This document shows, in pieces, positions 53,173 through 61,291 of a stretch of DNA of 64,000 bases. Within the stretch, counting starts at the first letter, position 1; each line of letters begins with the position of its first letter. This DNA comes from Kordiimonadales bacterium. Lineage in GTDB: Bacteria; Pseudomonadota; Alphaproteobacteria; Sphingomonadales; Kordiimonadaceae. The position numbers and the translations under genes are program-made. The notes beneath the pieces were generated by a model, which ran no database searches, was not told the origin of the DNA, and saw nothing but the letters and a program-made list of their open reading frames with translations. The stretch is from assembly GCA_015485385.1 (NCBI GenBank), contig WFTS01000149.1, positions 1 to 64,000 of the forward strand, in the 5' to 3' direction.

Positions 53173-54099
53173 TCAGAAATTAATGCGAAATCCGGTCCTA
53201 AGCCGGGATTTATTTTCCAGCGCCGGACCATTTAAATTTTGCACCAGCGGAACTTGAAACGCCGCCTCGATAATATAGCGTTTAGAGACATATTGCAGCC
53301 CCGGAGACAGAAAAACTGTGGTGCCGCCAGACGTGTCACTTGTCACACCATTTTGTGACAAATCCCGGGTTTTTTGCGCCCATGTGACTTCTAGCACACC
53401 ATAGAGGAAACCTGGTACACCGCTTGATAGGTCGCGCGGCCACATGCGGTATTGTAGGGAGGTGTCAATTTTTGTTTCGTTACCGTAATTAAGTCCATTT
53501 TCCGTACCGTTCAGCCGGTAGCTAATTTGGCTATCCAATTGAAAATCAAATGTTTGGTAGGTTAATACCGCCCCAAAAAAGCTGTCAAAAGCGCCGTTGC
53601 TTTGCTGTATTGCTGTGGGCAGTGTCCCAAGTGTGTCACGCCTAGTGTCACGCATGATCGGCAGTTTGACGCCAGCAATTCCAGCAAGCCGGAGGGTCTG
53701 GCCTGTGCCGTCTTTTTTGTAAAACTGGTAGCGGGCAAACACTGTAGGATCATCAATCCCGGCATTGTTACGCTGTGTGTTCATGCCTGCGGGATTGAGG
53801 GTCAGCTTGCGTTTGCTATAGGGTAAGACCCCGAAAAACGCCAGTTTTGCCGAGGCTCCGTACCCGACAACCGAGATCAACCGGTCGGCTTTTAGGCTGC
53901 GGTTTTGCCCGCTTGGGTCTTTGCCGCTGCGCCCTAAAACCAATTGTTCGCGCCAGACAAACTCTCCTTTTGCGACAGGAAGTGCCGTATTAAATGTGAT
54001 AGGAGCCGCCGACGCTATATTGCTAACTATTTGATTAATAACGGCTATTATAGTTATGGTTGCTGCTTTTAAGCTGCCGGATAGCCTAGGGTTGGCCAT
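53173..54099 (-). CDS. Outer-membrane beta-barrel protein, metal cluster copy 1
   Basis: An exported protein of about 308 aa (signal peptide AATITIIAVINQIVSNIASA). The alternating-strand pattern and terminal aromatic (LRTGFRINF) mark it as an outer-membrane beta-barrel of the 'transporter'/phenol-MetA-like group. The barrel at 55416 is related in layout (plasma of strands around PYSKRKLTLN, SPGLQYVSKRYIIEAAFQVPL; the partner has SPGAMWTLRNFALKAGLQIPV). The start could be the ATG at 54123 or 54099; both overlap the upstream HMA gene. Operon context suggests it passes metal, or a metal complex, across the outer membrane; this is inference. Confidence 0.75.
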   Translation of the reverse strand: MANPRLSGSLKAATITIIAVINQIVSNIASAAPITFNTALPVAKGEFVWREQLVLGRSGKDPSGQNRSLKADRLISVVGYGASAKLAFFGVLPYSKRKLTLNPAGMNTQRNNAGIDDPTVFARYQFYKKDGTGQTLRLAGIAGVKLPIMRDTRRDTLGTLPTAIQQSNGAFDSFFGAVLTYQTFDFQLDSQISYRLNGTENGLNYGNETKIDTSLQYRMWPRDLSSGVPGFLYGVLEVTWAQKTRDLSQNGVTSDTSGGTTVFLSPGLQYVSKRYIIEAAFQVPLVQNLNGPALENKSRLRTGFRINF

Positions 54100-54418
54100 C
54101 AGATTTTTCGCCCTTATGCCCATGGTCCCCGCCCGTATTTTTCACGGTTTCAATGGATTTAAACGAAAAGCCCGCGTCCGCGATCGCTTGTTTAATATCC
54201 GCCTCAGGAAGGATGATGCCGTCTTGCATCTTCACAGAAACAATGCTGGATTTCAGGTCAACCTCGGCAGAGGCAACGCCTTTCATTTCCTTAACTTTTT
54301 TCTCAACGCCGTGCGCGCAAAATGGGCAGGACATGCCTTCGACCTTAACCAGATATTGGTTGCCAGCAAAGGCGGATGTGCTGAATAAAAGCAGCAGAGA
54401 AGCGACAATATATTTCAT
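54086..54418 (-). CDS. Secreted HMA metal-binding protein (MerP-like), copy 1
   Basis: A 110-residue exported heavy-metal-associated domain protein: signal peptide MKYIVASLLLLFSTSAFAG, then VKVEGMSCPFCAHGVEKKVKEMKGVASAEVDLKSSIVSVKM, a ferredoxin-like HMA fold with a CPFC metal site. A His/Lys tail (GGDHGHKGEKSDGQP) may add metal ligands. AAAGGA precedes the ATG. It follows the MerT-like gene by 15 bp. In mer systems periplasmic MerP hands metal to MerT, and the same role is plausible here, but the CPFC site differs from MerP's CAAC. Confidence 0.88.
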   Translation of the reverse strand: MKYIVASLLLLFSTSAFAGNQYLVKVEGMSCPFCAHGVEKKVKEMKGVASAEVDLKSSIVSVKMQDGIILPEADIKQAIADAGFSFKSIETVKNTGGDHGHKGEKSDGQP

Positions 54419-54433
54419 GATAAGTCCTTTTGT

Positions 54434-54796
54434 TTACTGGTATTTTTCAAACCATAACGTGATTGGTAACAAGGCATAAGCCGCGAATATTGCAATGATA
54501 AACAGCCCGGTGCTGATCTTTAAAATCAGGCTTTGCAGCCGCAACCGCTTGGCATCTTTAACGTCGCAAGCCTCAACGCGGCGCACTTGATACCAGCTGT
54601 AAGCCAGCACCAAAGCCGTTAAGCTGAAAGTGATCAGTTTATATTTTGACAGGGTCGCCAACCACGGCAGCGCAGATACTAAGGAAGCCACTGTGCTCCC
54701 CATGCCCAGCGATACCAAAGTGATTGGCAGCGCGCAGCATGTGGTGCCCAACAAGGCAAGTCCTGCTCCAGAGGCGATACTACCGTTTGTTTTCAA
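54434..54796 (-). CDS. MerT-like inner-membrane metal transporter
   Basis: A 120-residue protein with three hydrophobic segments. The first contains a vicinal Cys pair in LALLGTTCCALPITLVSLGMGS, equivalent to the SSCC pair of MerT that binds mercury in the first helix. A second cytoplasmic Cys lies in VRRVEACDVKDAKR. The start is TTG with no strong ribosome site; no ATG is available downstream. It is the first gene after the MerR-type promoter and leads the operon with HMA, barrel, thioredoxin, CcdA-like and merR genes. Import to the cytoplasm, as in MerT, is inferred; the ion is unknown. Confidence 0.83.
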   Translation of the reverse strand: MKTNGSIASGAGLALLGTTCCALPITLVSLGMGSTVASLVSALPWLATLSKYKLITFSLTALVLAYSWYQVRRVEACDVKDAKRLRLQSLILKISTGLFIIAIFAAYALLPITLWFEKYQ

Positions 54797-54852
54797 TTCA
54801 GAGATGGCTTTAATCCTAAGGTTTTCAGTGTTTCAAAGGTGATTGAAGGCAC

Positions 54853-54883
54853 ACTCTATTACTTGGAGTATACTCCAGATCAA
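54853..54883 (-). promoter_or_regulatory. MerR-type promoter of the metal operon
   Basis: On the minus strand, -35 TTGATC and -10 TAGAGT are separated by 19 bp, the overlong spacer typical of MerR-activated promoters. The spacer holds the perfect palindrome TGGAGTATACTCCA (54864-54877), similar to the ZntR operator core of E. coli zntA. It faces the MerT-like gene. Confidence 0.8.
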
Positions 54884-54921
54884 GCCGATTATGGCTAATA
54901 ACACAAACATGTGACCTCTGG

Positions 54922-55052
54922 TGATCGGGACAGTGATTGCTCAAGAGACTCTGAAAAGGATTCTCCCAAGCGATTCTCTCAAGCGATTCCCTTTAGTGAT
55001 TCAAATTTGATTCTCTAGGTGATTTTCCTCCGGTGATTTTCCGGGTAATCGG
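54922..55052. repeat. Degenerate 11-14-nt tandem repeat (about 10 units)
   Basis: Units beginning GATT (GATC or GACT in two early ones) recur at 54922, 54935, 54947, 54959, 54972, 54985, 54998, 55009, 55021 and 55035. The best units read GATTCTCCCAAGC and GATTCTCTCAAGC. Spacing is mostly 12-13 nt. The array fills the space between the two metal operons. Confidence 0.65.
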
Positions 55053-55084
55053 CGGGGGTCCTGCCGGGGAAGGCGCGGTGCCTC

Positions 55085-55393
55085 TTATTTATCGTCAGGC
55101 ACTTGTGTTTTGGTCACTGAGCGAAAACTAAAACCTGCGTCCTTAAATAAGGTCATCAATTGCCCTTGTGTGAAGGTTAGGTTTTCAGTTCCTTTGACAA
55201 GCACCAGCCCCTCAGACAGCTTGATGTCCACATGCTTAACCCCATTGATTTTCATCAATTTTTTCTCGATGCCGTACGCACAGTAAGGGCAGGCCAGTCC
55301 GTCTGCGCGGATAGTAAACAGGCTATCGTCTGCCTTGGTCGCTGGGGCTAAAAGGGTCAGTGCTAAAACCATAGCTATCAAAAATGTCCGCAT
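55085..55393 (-). CDS. Secreted HMA metal-binding protein, copy 2
   Basis: A 102-residue exported HMA-fold protein with signal peptide MRTFLIAMVLALTLLAPATKA and a metal site GLACPYCAYGIEKKLMKINGVKHVDIKL. It shares the unusual CP[FY]CA[HY]G[VI]EKK pattern with the copy at 54086 but lacks its His-rich tail. GAAAGG lies 8 nt before the ATG. It follows the second barrel gene by 22 bp, so each metal operon contains one HMA protein and one barrel. Confidence 0.87.
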   Translation of the reverse strand: MRTFLIAMVLALTLLAPATKADDSLFTIRADGLACPYCAYGIEKKLMKINGVKHVDIKLSEGLVLVKGTENLTFTQGQLMTLFKDAGFSFRSVTKTQVPDDK

Positions 55394-55415
55394 GATTTAT
55401 GCCTTTCTTACGGTG

Positions 55416-56303
55416 TTAAAAGTGCCATTCCAATTCCACAAGTGCTCTCATTTTAGATTTTGCCTGACTGCCGTTCAGGCGGGCAGCAACAGGGATTTGA
55501 AGTCCGGCCTTCAGGGCGAAATTGCGCAGTGTCCACATGGCCCCGGGCGAGACAAACCACCGACTTCCACCCGCATTCGCATTGCTAATGCCAAAAGTTG
55601 AGCCCGAGTTTATAATTTCCCCGTTTAGTTCCAGCATCCAAACGGTATCCAACGCGCGGTAATCATTTACCTTAGGCCGCCAGCCGCCAGCCAAATCAAC
55701 AAACAGTTGGTCCCCCCGAATACGACCACTTTGATTTTGGTTCACCTTATAGCGCACGCTGGCCCAGCGGTACCACTTCAGGCTTTCATACCCGTATGTA
55801 AGCCCAAACAGCGCATCGGTTGTGCCACTACCAAGGGAACCCGCTGTATCCAGTTTTAGCTTCACAAGTGCGGCCCATGATTGCTGCACCCCCGGTGTAT
55901 CACGCCGCCAAAAACGATATTTACTGGTAAGCGTAATATCTTCAAGCCCACCACCGCTTACACCGTCTGTACCGCTGCCCGTGGTCGCGCCCGCACCGTT
56001 CAGCGCATAAGGCAATTCAACACCAACCGCCCAGTTGGCATTGATACCATATATCAAACCTTGCCTTAAAACATCTTTGCTGCGGCCATCTTTACCCGTG
56101 CTGCGTTCATAATTGCTGTGCAGTTCAGTGCCGCCTTTGAACAAAACATGGGGTCCGGGGCTAAAGACTGGATCATGGGCCTCCACGCCAGACCCAACCA
56201 TAGCGTAAGCCAGAAGAAGGCCACTGTAGCGCACAATTAAGCGGCGAGGCCTTATAGCAGGCTTGTTGATAGGGCGGCTGGGGATCGTGCGGATAAAAAC
56301 CAT
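55416..56303 (-). CDS. Outer-membrane beta-barrel protein, metal cluster copy 2
   Basis: An exported barrel of about 295 aa. The ORF-track start is a TTG inside the MerR-type operator, so I use the in-frame ATG at 56303 (MVFIRTIPSR); one at 56327 is also possible. The signal segment is RLIVRYSGLLLAYAMVGSGVEA. Strand patterns (GLIYGINANWAVGVELPYALNG, DITLTSKYRFWRRDTPG, ALKAGLQIPVAARLNG) and the terminal F (ALVELEWHF) fit an outer-membrane 'transporter' family barrel, as for the copy at 53173. It begins the second metal operon. Confidence 0.77.
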   Translation of the reverse strand: MVFIRTIPSRPINKPAIRPRRLIVRYSGLLLAYAMVGSGVEAHDPVFSPGPHVLFKGGTELHSNYERSTGKDGRSKDVLRQGLIYGINANWAVGVELPYALNGAGATTGSGTDGVSGGGLEDITLTSKYRFWRRDTPGVQQSWAALVKLKLDTAGSLGSGTTDALFGLTYGYESLKWYRWASVRYKVNQNQSGRIRGDQLFVDLAGGWRPKVNDYRALDTVWMLELNGEIINSGSTFGISNANAGGSRWFVSPGAMWTLRNFALKAGLQIPVAARLNGSQAKSKMRALVELEWHF

Positions 56304-56337
56304 AGTTTGGCACCAATTGCTATTCATGATTCGCTTT

Positions 56338-56368
56338 AGAGTGCCATATGGAGCCAACTCCAGATCAA
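56338..56368 (-). promoter_or_regulatory. Second MerR-type promoter
   Basis: The dyad TGGAG-TTGG-CTCCA lies directly after a -35 TTGATC, exactly as in the promoter at 54853. The -10 at 19-bp spacing (CACTCT) is poor. It faces the second barrel and HMA gene pair and probably binds the same MerR protein. Confidence 0.6.
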
Positions 56369-56434
56369 GCGTTTATTTCGTGTATCCGTCTGTTCCCCCT
56401 GATCGACAGCAAAACCTGTTGCAGAGCCTATTTT

Positions 56435-57310
56435 TCAAGGGCGTTTCCGTTCAATGGTGACGCTATAGCGCTGGCGCATATCCGCATAATAATCTGCCAT
56501 CACTTGTTGGCGTAAAACATATTGATAATCCGCTAAAACTTGGCGGCGCACCTCATCTAGCGGGGGAATGCGGCGTGAATTTCGGTGTTTTATTTTCACC
56601 AAATGCACGCCTATACCGGACGTAAGCGGCCCATGCCAATCCCCATCTTTCACAGCCCCATCTTCCAAAACTCTATCCGCTAAAGCCCCGTCTGCTAAAG
56701 CCATGATTGCCTGTGCAAAACCCTCTCCGAAGGTGGTTGCAATATAGGTTGGCGTCATGGTGTTTGGCAGCTCTGAACGGGGAAATGGGTCCCCCATTTC
56801 ATAAGCGTCGGCACCCTTTTGAATTTGCTGCAACGCGGCTTCGGCGTCTTTTTGCGCACTTTGTCTTTGATCGGTATCAAAGAAAATCTGATCAAAACTG
56901 TAGGTTGATGGCAGCGCGTAGCTTTCTTGATTTTTAAGGAACCACCGGGTTAGTTCGGCATCCGTTGGGGTGTCTTGCATGGCAAGGGCTTCTTGAAGAT
57001 ATTCCAGTTTTTGCACCAGCCTTCGTTCAAGGATTTTATCGTCTTGGTCCAAATGCAGCCTGCGGGCTTCACGCGCTAAAATATGATTGCGAATGGTCGC
57101 CTTTAAGCTGGTTTCAAATTCTGCATCGCTGGGTGGGCGGCCCCACTGTTTTTGCCAGCCGTCGATGATTTGCTGTTGTTCGTGTGCTGAAATGGTAAGG
57201 GCATAATTTTGATCTGCCCCGATATCGCCTCGCCCTCCGACTATAAAAAACAGAAGGGCCCCGCCAAAGAGAAATTGCAGCAATGGTTCATGAATGATGG
57301 TCCGTAACAC
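56435..57310 (-). CDS. Membrane-anchored peptidyl-prolyl isomerase (parvulin/SurA-like)
   Basis: A 291-residue protein with an N-terminal hydrophobic anchor (LLQFLFGGALLFFIVGG), a SurA-N-like helical region (HILAREARRLHLDQDDKILERRLVQKLEYL), and a PpiC-type segment (YSFDQIFFDTD, later HGPLTSGIGVHLVKIKHR). The parvulin core is diverged, so isomerase activity is not certain. The start is GTG with GAGGA 5 nt upstream. It is divergent from a DUF3604 gene, a pairing seen in other marine proteobacteria. It may help fold exported proteins of that locus. Confidence 0.8.
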   Translation of the reverse strand: MLRTIIHEPLLQFLFGGALLFFIVGGRGDIGADQNYALTISAHEQQQIIDGWQKQWGRPPSDAEFETSLKATIRNHILAREARRLHLDQDDKILERRLVQKLEYLQEALAMQDTPTDAELTRWFLKNQESYALPSTYSFDQIFFDTDQRQSAQKDAEAALQQIQKGADAYEMGDPFPRSELPNTMTPTYIATTFGEGFAQAIMALADGALADRVLEDGAVKDGDWHGPLTSGIGVHLVKIKHRNSRRIPPLDEVRRQVLADYQYVLRQQVMADYYADMRQRYSVTIERKRP

Positions 57311-57438
57311 GGCAGTCCTCGGTTGGTAGTTGGGTCTAAAATACAGAGTATAAAATGCTTGTTAGCAAAGTGTGGCATAGAAATCAGACATTGGCTATGC
57401 TGGCAAAACGCGTGCAGACTTGTCTAAAGGATCGGCAT

Positions 57439-59286
57439 ATGAAATCAAAGGTTTCGTCATGGAGCATGGTTGCACTTGTTCTTGCCGTCTTGCTTGGCTT
57501 AGGGCCACAAATAAACGTTGGCGCCGCAGAAACTAGCGGGGACGTTAATGGGGAAACGCACCAGAAAAAAGCCTGGTTTGGCGAACTGCATGTTCATAGC
57601 GCCAATTCCTTTGATAGCTATTTTGAAAGTGTGCGCGCCGGACCGGAGGAGGCCTACAGATTTGCGATAGGGAAACCGGTGAAGGTGGGGGCTGTCACTG
57701 CGCGTATCAAAAGACCTCTCGATTTTTTGGCGGTTACAGACCACGCTATGTATTTGGGTGTGCTGCCTGCCTTTCGTAAGAAAGGTCATCCAGCGGCGGC
57801 CTTGCCGGTTGCCAAAAAATACCAAAGCGGTGCCAAGATTTCCTTCCCTGAGTTTTGGCAAATGCTGTTTCCAAAAACAGAAGCAGAGCGCCAAATCCCC
57901 ATGGATATACTCAATCAAACCGTACGGGAAACATGGGCAGACTATGCCAAGCTGGCCGATAAATATTATATGCCGGGCACTTTTACCACCTTAGTTGGTT
58001 ATGAATGGACATCGGCGATTAAGGATCAGGGCCTTCATAGAAACATCATTTTTCGCACCACCCAAGTGCCCGAAAAGATATTTTCAACGCTTGATTCTAA
58101 GAACCCCGAAGACCTATGGGCTTGGATGGAAAGCCAACGCGCAAACGGTATTGATTTGCTGGCGATCCCTCATAACAGCAACCAATCAAACGGCCTGATG
58201 TTTGCCTTGAGAAAATGGGATGGCTCGCCTGTGGATGCTGCTTGGGCGGCTATGCGTGGCCGCAACGAACCGCTGGTTGAGGTAACTCAGATTAAAGGCA
58301 CATCAGAGACAACCCCGGCCTTATCCCCCAGTGACGAATGGGCCGGCTTTGAAATATTTGATGAATTGATGGGCTCAGGGGGCGTACGCACCAAGCCGCA
58401 AGGGTCTTATGTGCGCCGCGCGTTCAAGGATGGGTTGACCCTAAGCCAGCGCCAAGGGTTCAACCCTTATAAATTCGGCTTGATCGGTTCGTCTGATGGT
58501 CATAATGCCGTATCACCGTCAGAGGAAAGCAATTATAGCGGCAAGTTGGTCGGGATCGACGGCACAGCCGAAAAACGCCGAACTGGCGGCAGCGGCATTG
58601 CTCGCCATAACTGGATGCTGTCAGCGGCTGGGCTTGCGGGGGTTTGGGCAGCCAATAACACCCGTGAGGATATTTACCGCGCGCTGGAACATAAAGAAGC
58701 CTTCGCAACCTCAGGCCCGCGTATCAAGATACGATTGTTTGCAGGTTGGGGATTTGATCAGGCGATGATGAACCGCGTGAACTGGGCCGATATTGGCTAT
58801 AAAAAGGGGGTGCCGATGGGCGGAGACTTGCCTAAGCGCCCAAGGGGGGCAAGCGCGCCAACCTTTGCGCTTTGGGCGATGCGGGACCCGGCAAGCGGTT
58901 GGCTGGACCGGCTTCAGATTATTAAAGGCTGGACTGACCCAACGGGCAAAGCTCATGAAAAAATTTATGATGTGGCCTGTGCTGGCGGCGCACAAGCTGA
59001 CAAAAAATCTCACCGCTGTACCGAGACAGACACTCTGCCCTCGGTTGACCTGAACACCTGTGAAATTCTACGCGGCGGCGGTAATGTAGCTTTGAAAACC
59101 GTATGGAAAGACCCGGATTTCAACCCGGAGGCACACGCTTTTTATTATGCGCGTGTCATTGAAAACCCCACCTGCCGTTGGAGCACATGGGATGCTGTGC
59201 GCGCAGGTTTGCCGCCCCTTGAGGGTGTGCCGGCTACGCTGAAAGAACGCGCTTGGTCCAGCCCCGTGTGGTATACGCCGGGTTAG
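57439..59286 (+). CDS. Secreted DUF3604 protein
   Basis: A 615-residue exported protein of the DUF3604 family, which resembles PHP-type metal-dependent phosphoesterases. I start at the ATG (MKSKVSSWSMVALVLAVLLGLG) with AAAGGA 7 nt upstream and a good signal peptide; the ORF track starts 28 codons earlier. Metal-binding-like motifs are FGELHVHSANSFDSY, FLAVTDHAMYLG, GYEWTS and GSSDGHNAV. The substrate is unknown. It is divergent from the PPIase gene, with 128 bp between starts. Confidence 0.9.
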   Translation: MKSKVSSWSMVALVLAVLLGLGPQINVGAAETSGDVNGETHQKKAWFGELHVHSANSFDSYFESVRAGPEEAYRFAIGKPVKVGAVTARIKRPLDFLAVTDHAMYLGVLPAFRKKGHPAAALPVAKKYQSGAKISFPEFWQMLFPKTEAERQIPMDILNQTVRETWADYAKLADKYYMPGTFTTLVGYEWTSAIKDQGLHRNIIFRTTQVPEKIFSTLDSKNPEDLWAWMESQRANGIDLLAIPHNSNQSNGLMFALRKWDGSPVDAAWAAMRGRNEPLVEVTQIKGTSETTPALSPSDEWAGFEIFDELMGSGGVRTKPQGSYVRRAFKDGLTLSQRQGFNPYKFGLIGSSDGHNAVSPSEESNYSGKLVGIDGTAEKRRTGGSGIARHNWMLSAAGLAGVWAANNTREDIYRALEHKEAFATSGPRIKIRLFAGWGFDQAMMNRVNWADIGYKKGVPMGGDLPKRPRGASAPTFALWAMRDPASGWLDRLQIIKGWTDPTGKAHEKIYDVACAGGAQADKKSHRCTETDTLPSVDLNTCEILRGGGNVALKTVWKDPDFNPEAHAFYYARVIENPTCRWSTWDAVRAGLPPLEGVPATLKERAWSSPVWYTPG

Positions 59287-59337
59287 ATTTTCCTCTCTAT
59301 GCTGTTTGGCAGCAAGGCCGTTTGGGACGACTAGATT

Positions 59338-60327
59338 TTAAGCCCGGCTTTTGGCCCGGGCCTGTGCGGCTGCAAGCGCTTTCATGCCATCTGAGACTGC
59401 GATCACTGGTATATAACCAAGCTCGGTTTTGGCCTTGTCGATCACAATGGTACATTCTCGCCGGGTCATATCAACGGGAAAGCGCGTAAGCGGCGGCATG
59501 CTTTTCAAGAGGAGCAGGTGCCAAATGGCTTCAAACAGACGTGCAGCTATACTTACCATCCAACCGGGCGCAGATTTATCGGGAATGGTAATATTTTGGG
59601 TGGCCAGAAGCGCTGTGAGAAAGCCCCGCATCGTTCGGTTCTCATCGTCGGTGACAAAGTAAGCTTCGCCTCCGGCCCCTTTTGTCAGTGCCAGCGTAAC
59701 ACCGTGGACCAGATTATCGATATGGGTTGAACTGGTGAGCATATGCCCGCCATCAAGCCACATAAATTTGCCCTCAGAAACCATTGCAGCAATGGCTGGT
59801 AAAACAGTGGTATCCCCCGGACCCCACACCAGCCGGGGCCTGATGGAAAGTGCAGTAAATCCGGCTTTCGGCTCGTTAGCTGCCAGAACAGCCTCTTCGG
59901 CATAGGCTTTTGTGCGCGAGTAAGCATAAGGGGATTTGAAAGCCAAGGGCTCGGTCTCGTCAATTTCGTGCATATGTTGGCCGTGAAATACCGAGGCTTC
60001 TGTCCCTATATGAATGAAACGGCTTACGGCTGCGTGCTTGGCAGCATCCAAAAGCTGTTTGGTGCCTTCAACATTGATAGTCCAGAAATCTTTAAAGCGG
60101 CCAAATTCTTCCACTTTTGCGGCGGCGTGAATAACGGCGTCTATGCCCTCAAGCAAGCCGGGATCTATGGTGCCAAGCGAACAGCGCACCGGTGTTGCCC
60201 CGTTTTCTTTGATCAAAGTGTCAGAACGCTCAGACCGTGACATGGCCAAGACCGTATGGTCTTTTGAAAGGCTTTTTGCCAGCGCGCCGCCAACAAAGCC
60301 AGAGGCCCCGGTTATAAATATTTTCAT
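59338..60327 (-). CDS. NAD-dependent epimerase/dehydratase (extended SDR)
   Basis: A 329-residue extended short-chain dehydrogenase. The Rossmann glycine motif is ITGASGFVGGALAKSL at the N-terminus. The catalytic YxxxK appears as YAYSRTKAYAEE (about 145-155), with GTEASVF supplying the upstream Ser/Thr. The SIRPRLVWGPGDT segment is typical of 3-beta-hydroxysteroid- and dihydroflavonol-type SDRs. Substrate unassigned. It is the third gene of an operon-like run behind an acyltransferase/ligase fusion and an alpha/beta hydrolase, so a lipid-like substrate is plausible. Confidence 0.87.
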   Translation of the reverse strand: MKIFITGASGFVGGALAKSLSKDHTVLAMSRSERSDTLIKENGATPVRCSLGTIDPGLLEGIDAVIHAAAKVEEFGRFKDFWTINVEGTKQLLDAAKHAAVSRFIHIGTEASVFHGQHMHEIDETEPLAFKSPYAYSRTKAYAEEAVLAANEPKAGFTALSIRPRLVWGPGDTTVLPAIAAMVSEGKFMWLDGGHMLTSSTHIDNLVHGVTLALTKGAGGEAYFVTDDENRTMRGFLTALLATQNITIPDKSAPGWMVSIAARLFEAIWHLLLLKSMPPLTRFPVDMTRRECTIVIDKAKTELGYIPVIAVSDGMKALAAAQARAKSRA

Positions 60328-60403
60328 GGTCGGTCGGTCCTTATTTCTCGAGGTATTTCATGCGGTATTTCACACCATATTTAACGGGGTGTTGGTACGA
60401 TCT

Positions 60404-61258
60404 CTAACCGCATCTTTCGACGAGATTATCGATTGCGGCTAAACATTCAGGCTCGGTCATCAGGGGTACATGGCCGATATCTGGTACGGTCACAGCCACC
60501 AAATCCGGGTGCCGTTTGGCCATTTCGTCAAGGGTTTCTTCCGCAAGTATATCGGAGATGCCGCCTCGTAGCACTACCGTTGGCACAGATTTCATCATAT
60601 CAAACACGCCCCACAGATCGGGTGTTTGCTCAGGATTGCTTTCAAATGTCTGGCTGATTGCTGCATCATAACTAGCGGTTAATTTACCGTTCTTTTCGGT
60701 GAAAGTTTTCTGGGCGAAATCTTCCCACTGGTCATCTGTAAACTTGGGGAAGGTGTTTAAATTGGCGATCTTCACAGCGGCGAAAGCCTGTGCCCAAGTT
60801 TTTGGCGGTGTGGTTTTGCCAACATAGGATTTAATACGTTTGATGCCTGCGGGGTCCACCTCTGGGCCGATATCATTGATGATGGCAGCTTTGAGAGTGC
60901 CCGGATGCATCGCGGCGAGCATCATAATCAATAGTCCGCCGAGCGAGGTGCCAAAGGCGATAATTTCGGGTGTCTTGAGGTGTGCTAAAAGTGCCATAAT
61001 ATCGCTGATATAAACATCAGGCCGATACCGCGTGGGATCATCATCCCAATCGCTGTTGCCGCGCCCCCGAAGATCAAGGCAAATCACCCGACAGGTTTTT
61101 GCCATATGGGCGGCAATTTGGTTAAAATCACGGGCATTGCGTGTTAGTCCGGGAATGCATAAAACCACGGGTACATTGTCGCCAGCATTATTATAGTCCC
61201 GGTAATACAGCTTGAGACCATCGGAATTGGTGAAATAGTTTTCGCTATACTCGATCAA
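60404..61258 (-). CDS. Alpha/beta hydrolase
   Basis: A 284-residue alpha/beta hydrolase. The oxyanion region is VVLCIPGLTRNARDF, the nucleophile elbow is AFGTSLGGLLIMM (Ser about 105), and the end has the catalytic His in PDIGHVPLMTEP. It resembles esterase / proline-iminopeptidase-like hydrolases; the substrate is unknown. The start is TTG, supported by GGAAGGA 8 nt upstream. It is 33 bp after the acyltransferase-ligase gene and 76 bp before the epimerase. Confidence 0.87.
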   Translation of the reverse strand: MIEYSENYFTNSDGLKLYYRDYNNAGDNVPVVLCIPGLTRNARDFNQIAAHMAKTCRVICLDLRGRGNSDWDDDPTRYRPDVYISDIMALLAHLKTPEIIAFGTSLGGLLIMMLAAMHPGTLKAAIINDIGPEVDPAGIKRIKSYVGKTTPPKTWAQAFAAVKIANLNTFPKFTDDQWEDFAQKTFTEKNGKLTASYDAAISQTFESNPEQTPDLWGVFDMMKSVPTVVLRGGISDILAEETLDEMAKRHPDLVAVTVPDIGHVPLMTEPECLAAIDNLVERCG

Positions 61259-61291
61259 AGATTTTGTCCTTCCTTACGGGGTTTCCGTGCC

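Noticed and set aside
54922-55052. Possible CRISPR array
   Set aside because: Units are only 11-14 nt and contiguous, with no unique spacers and no cas genes in the window.
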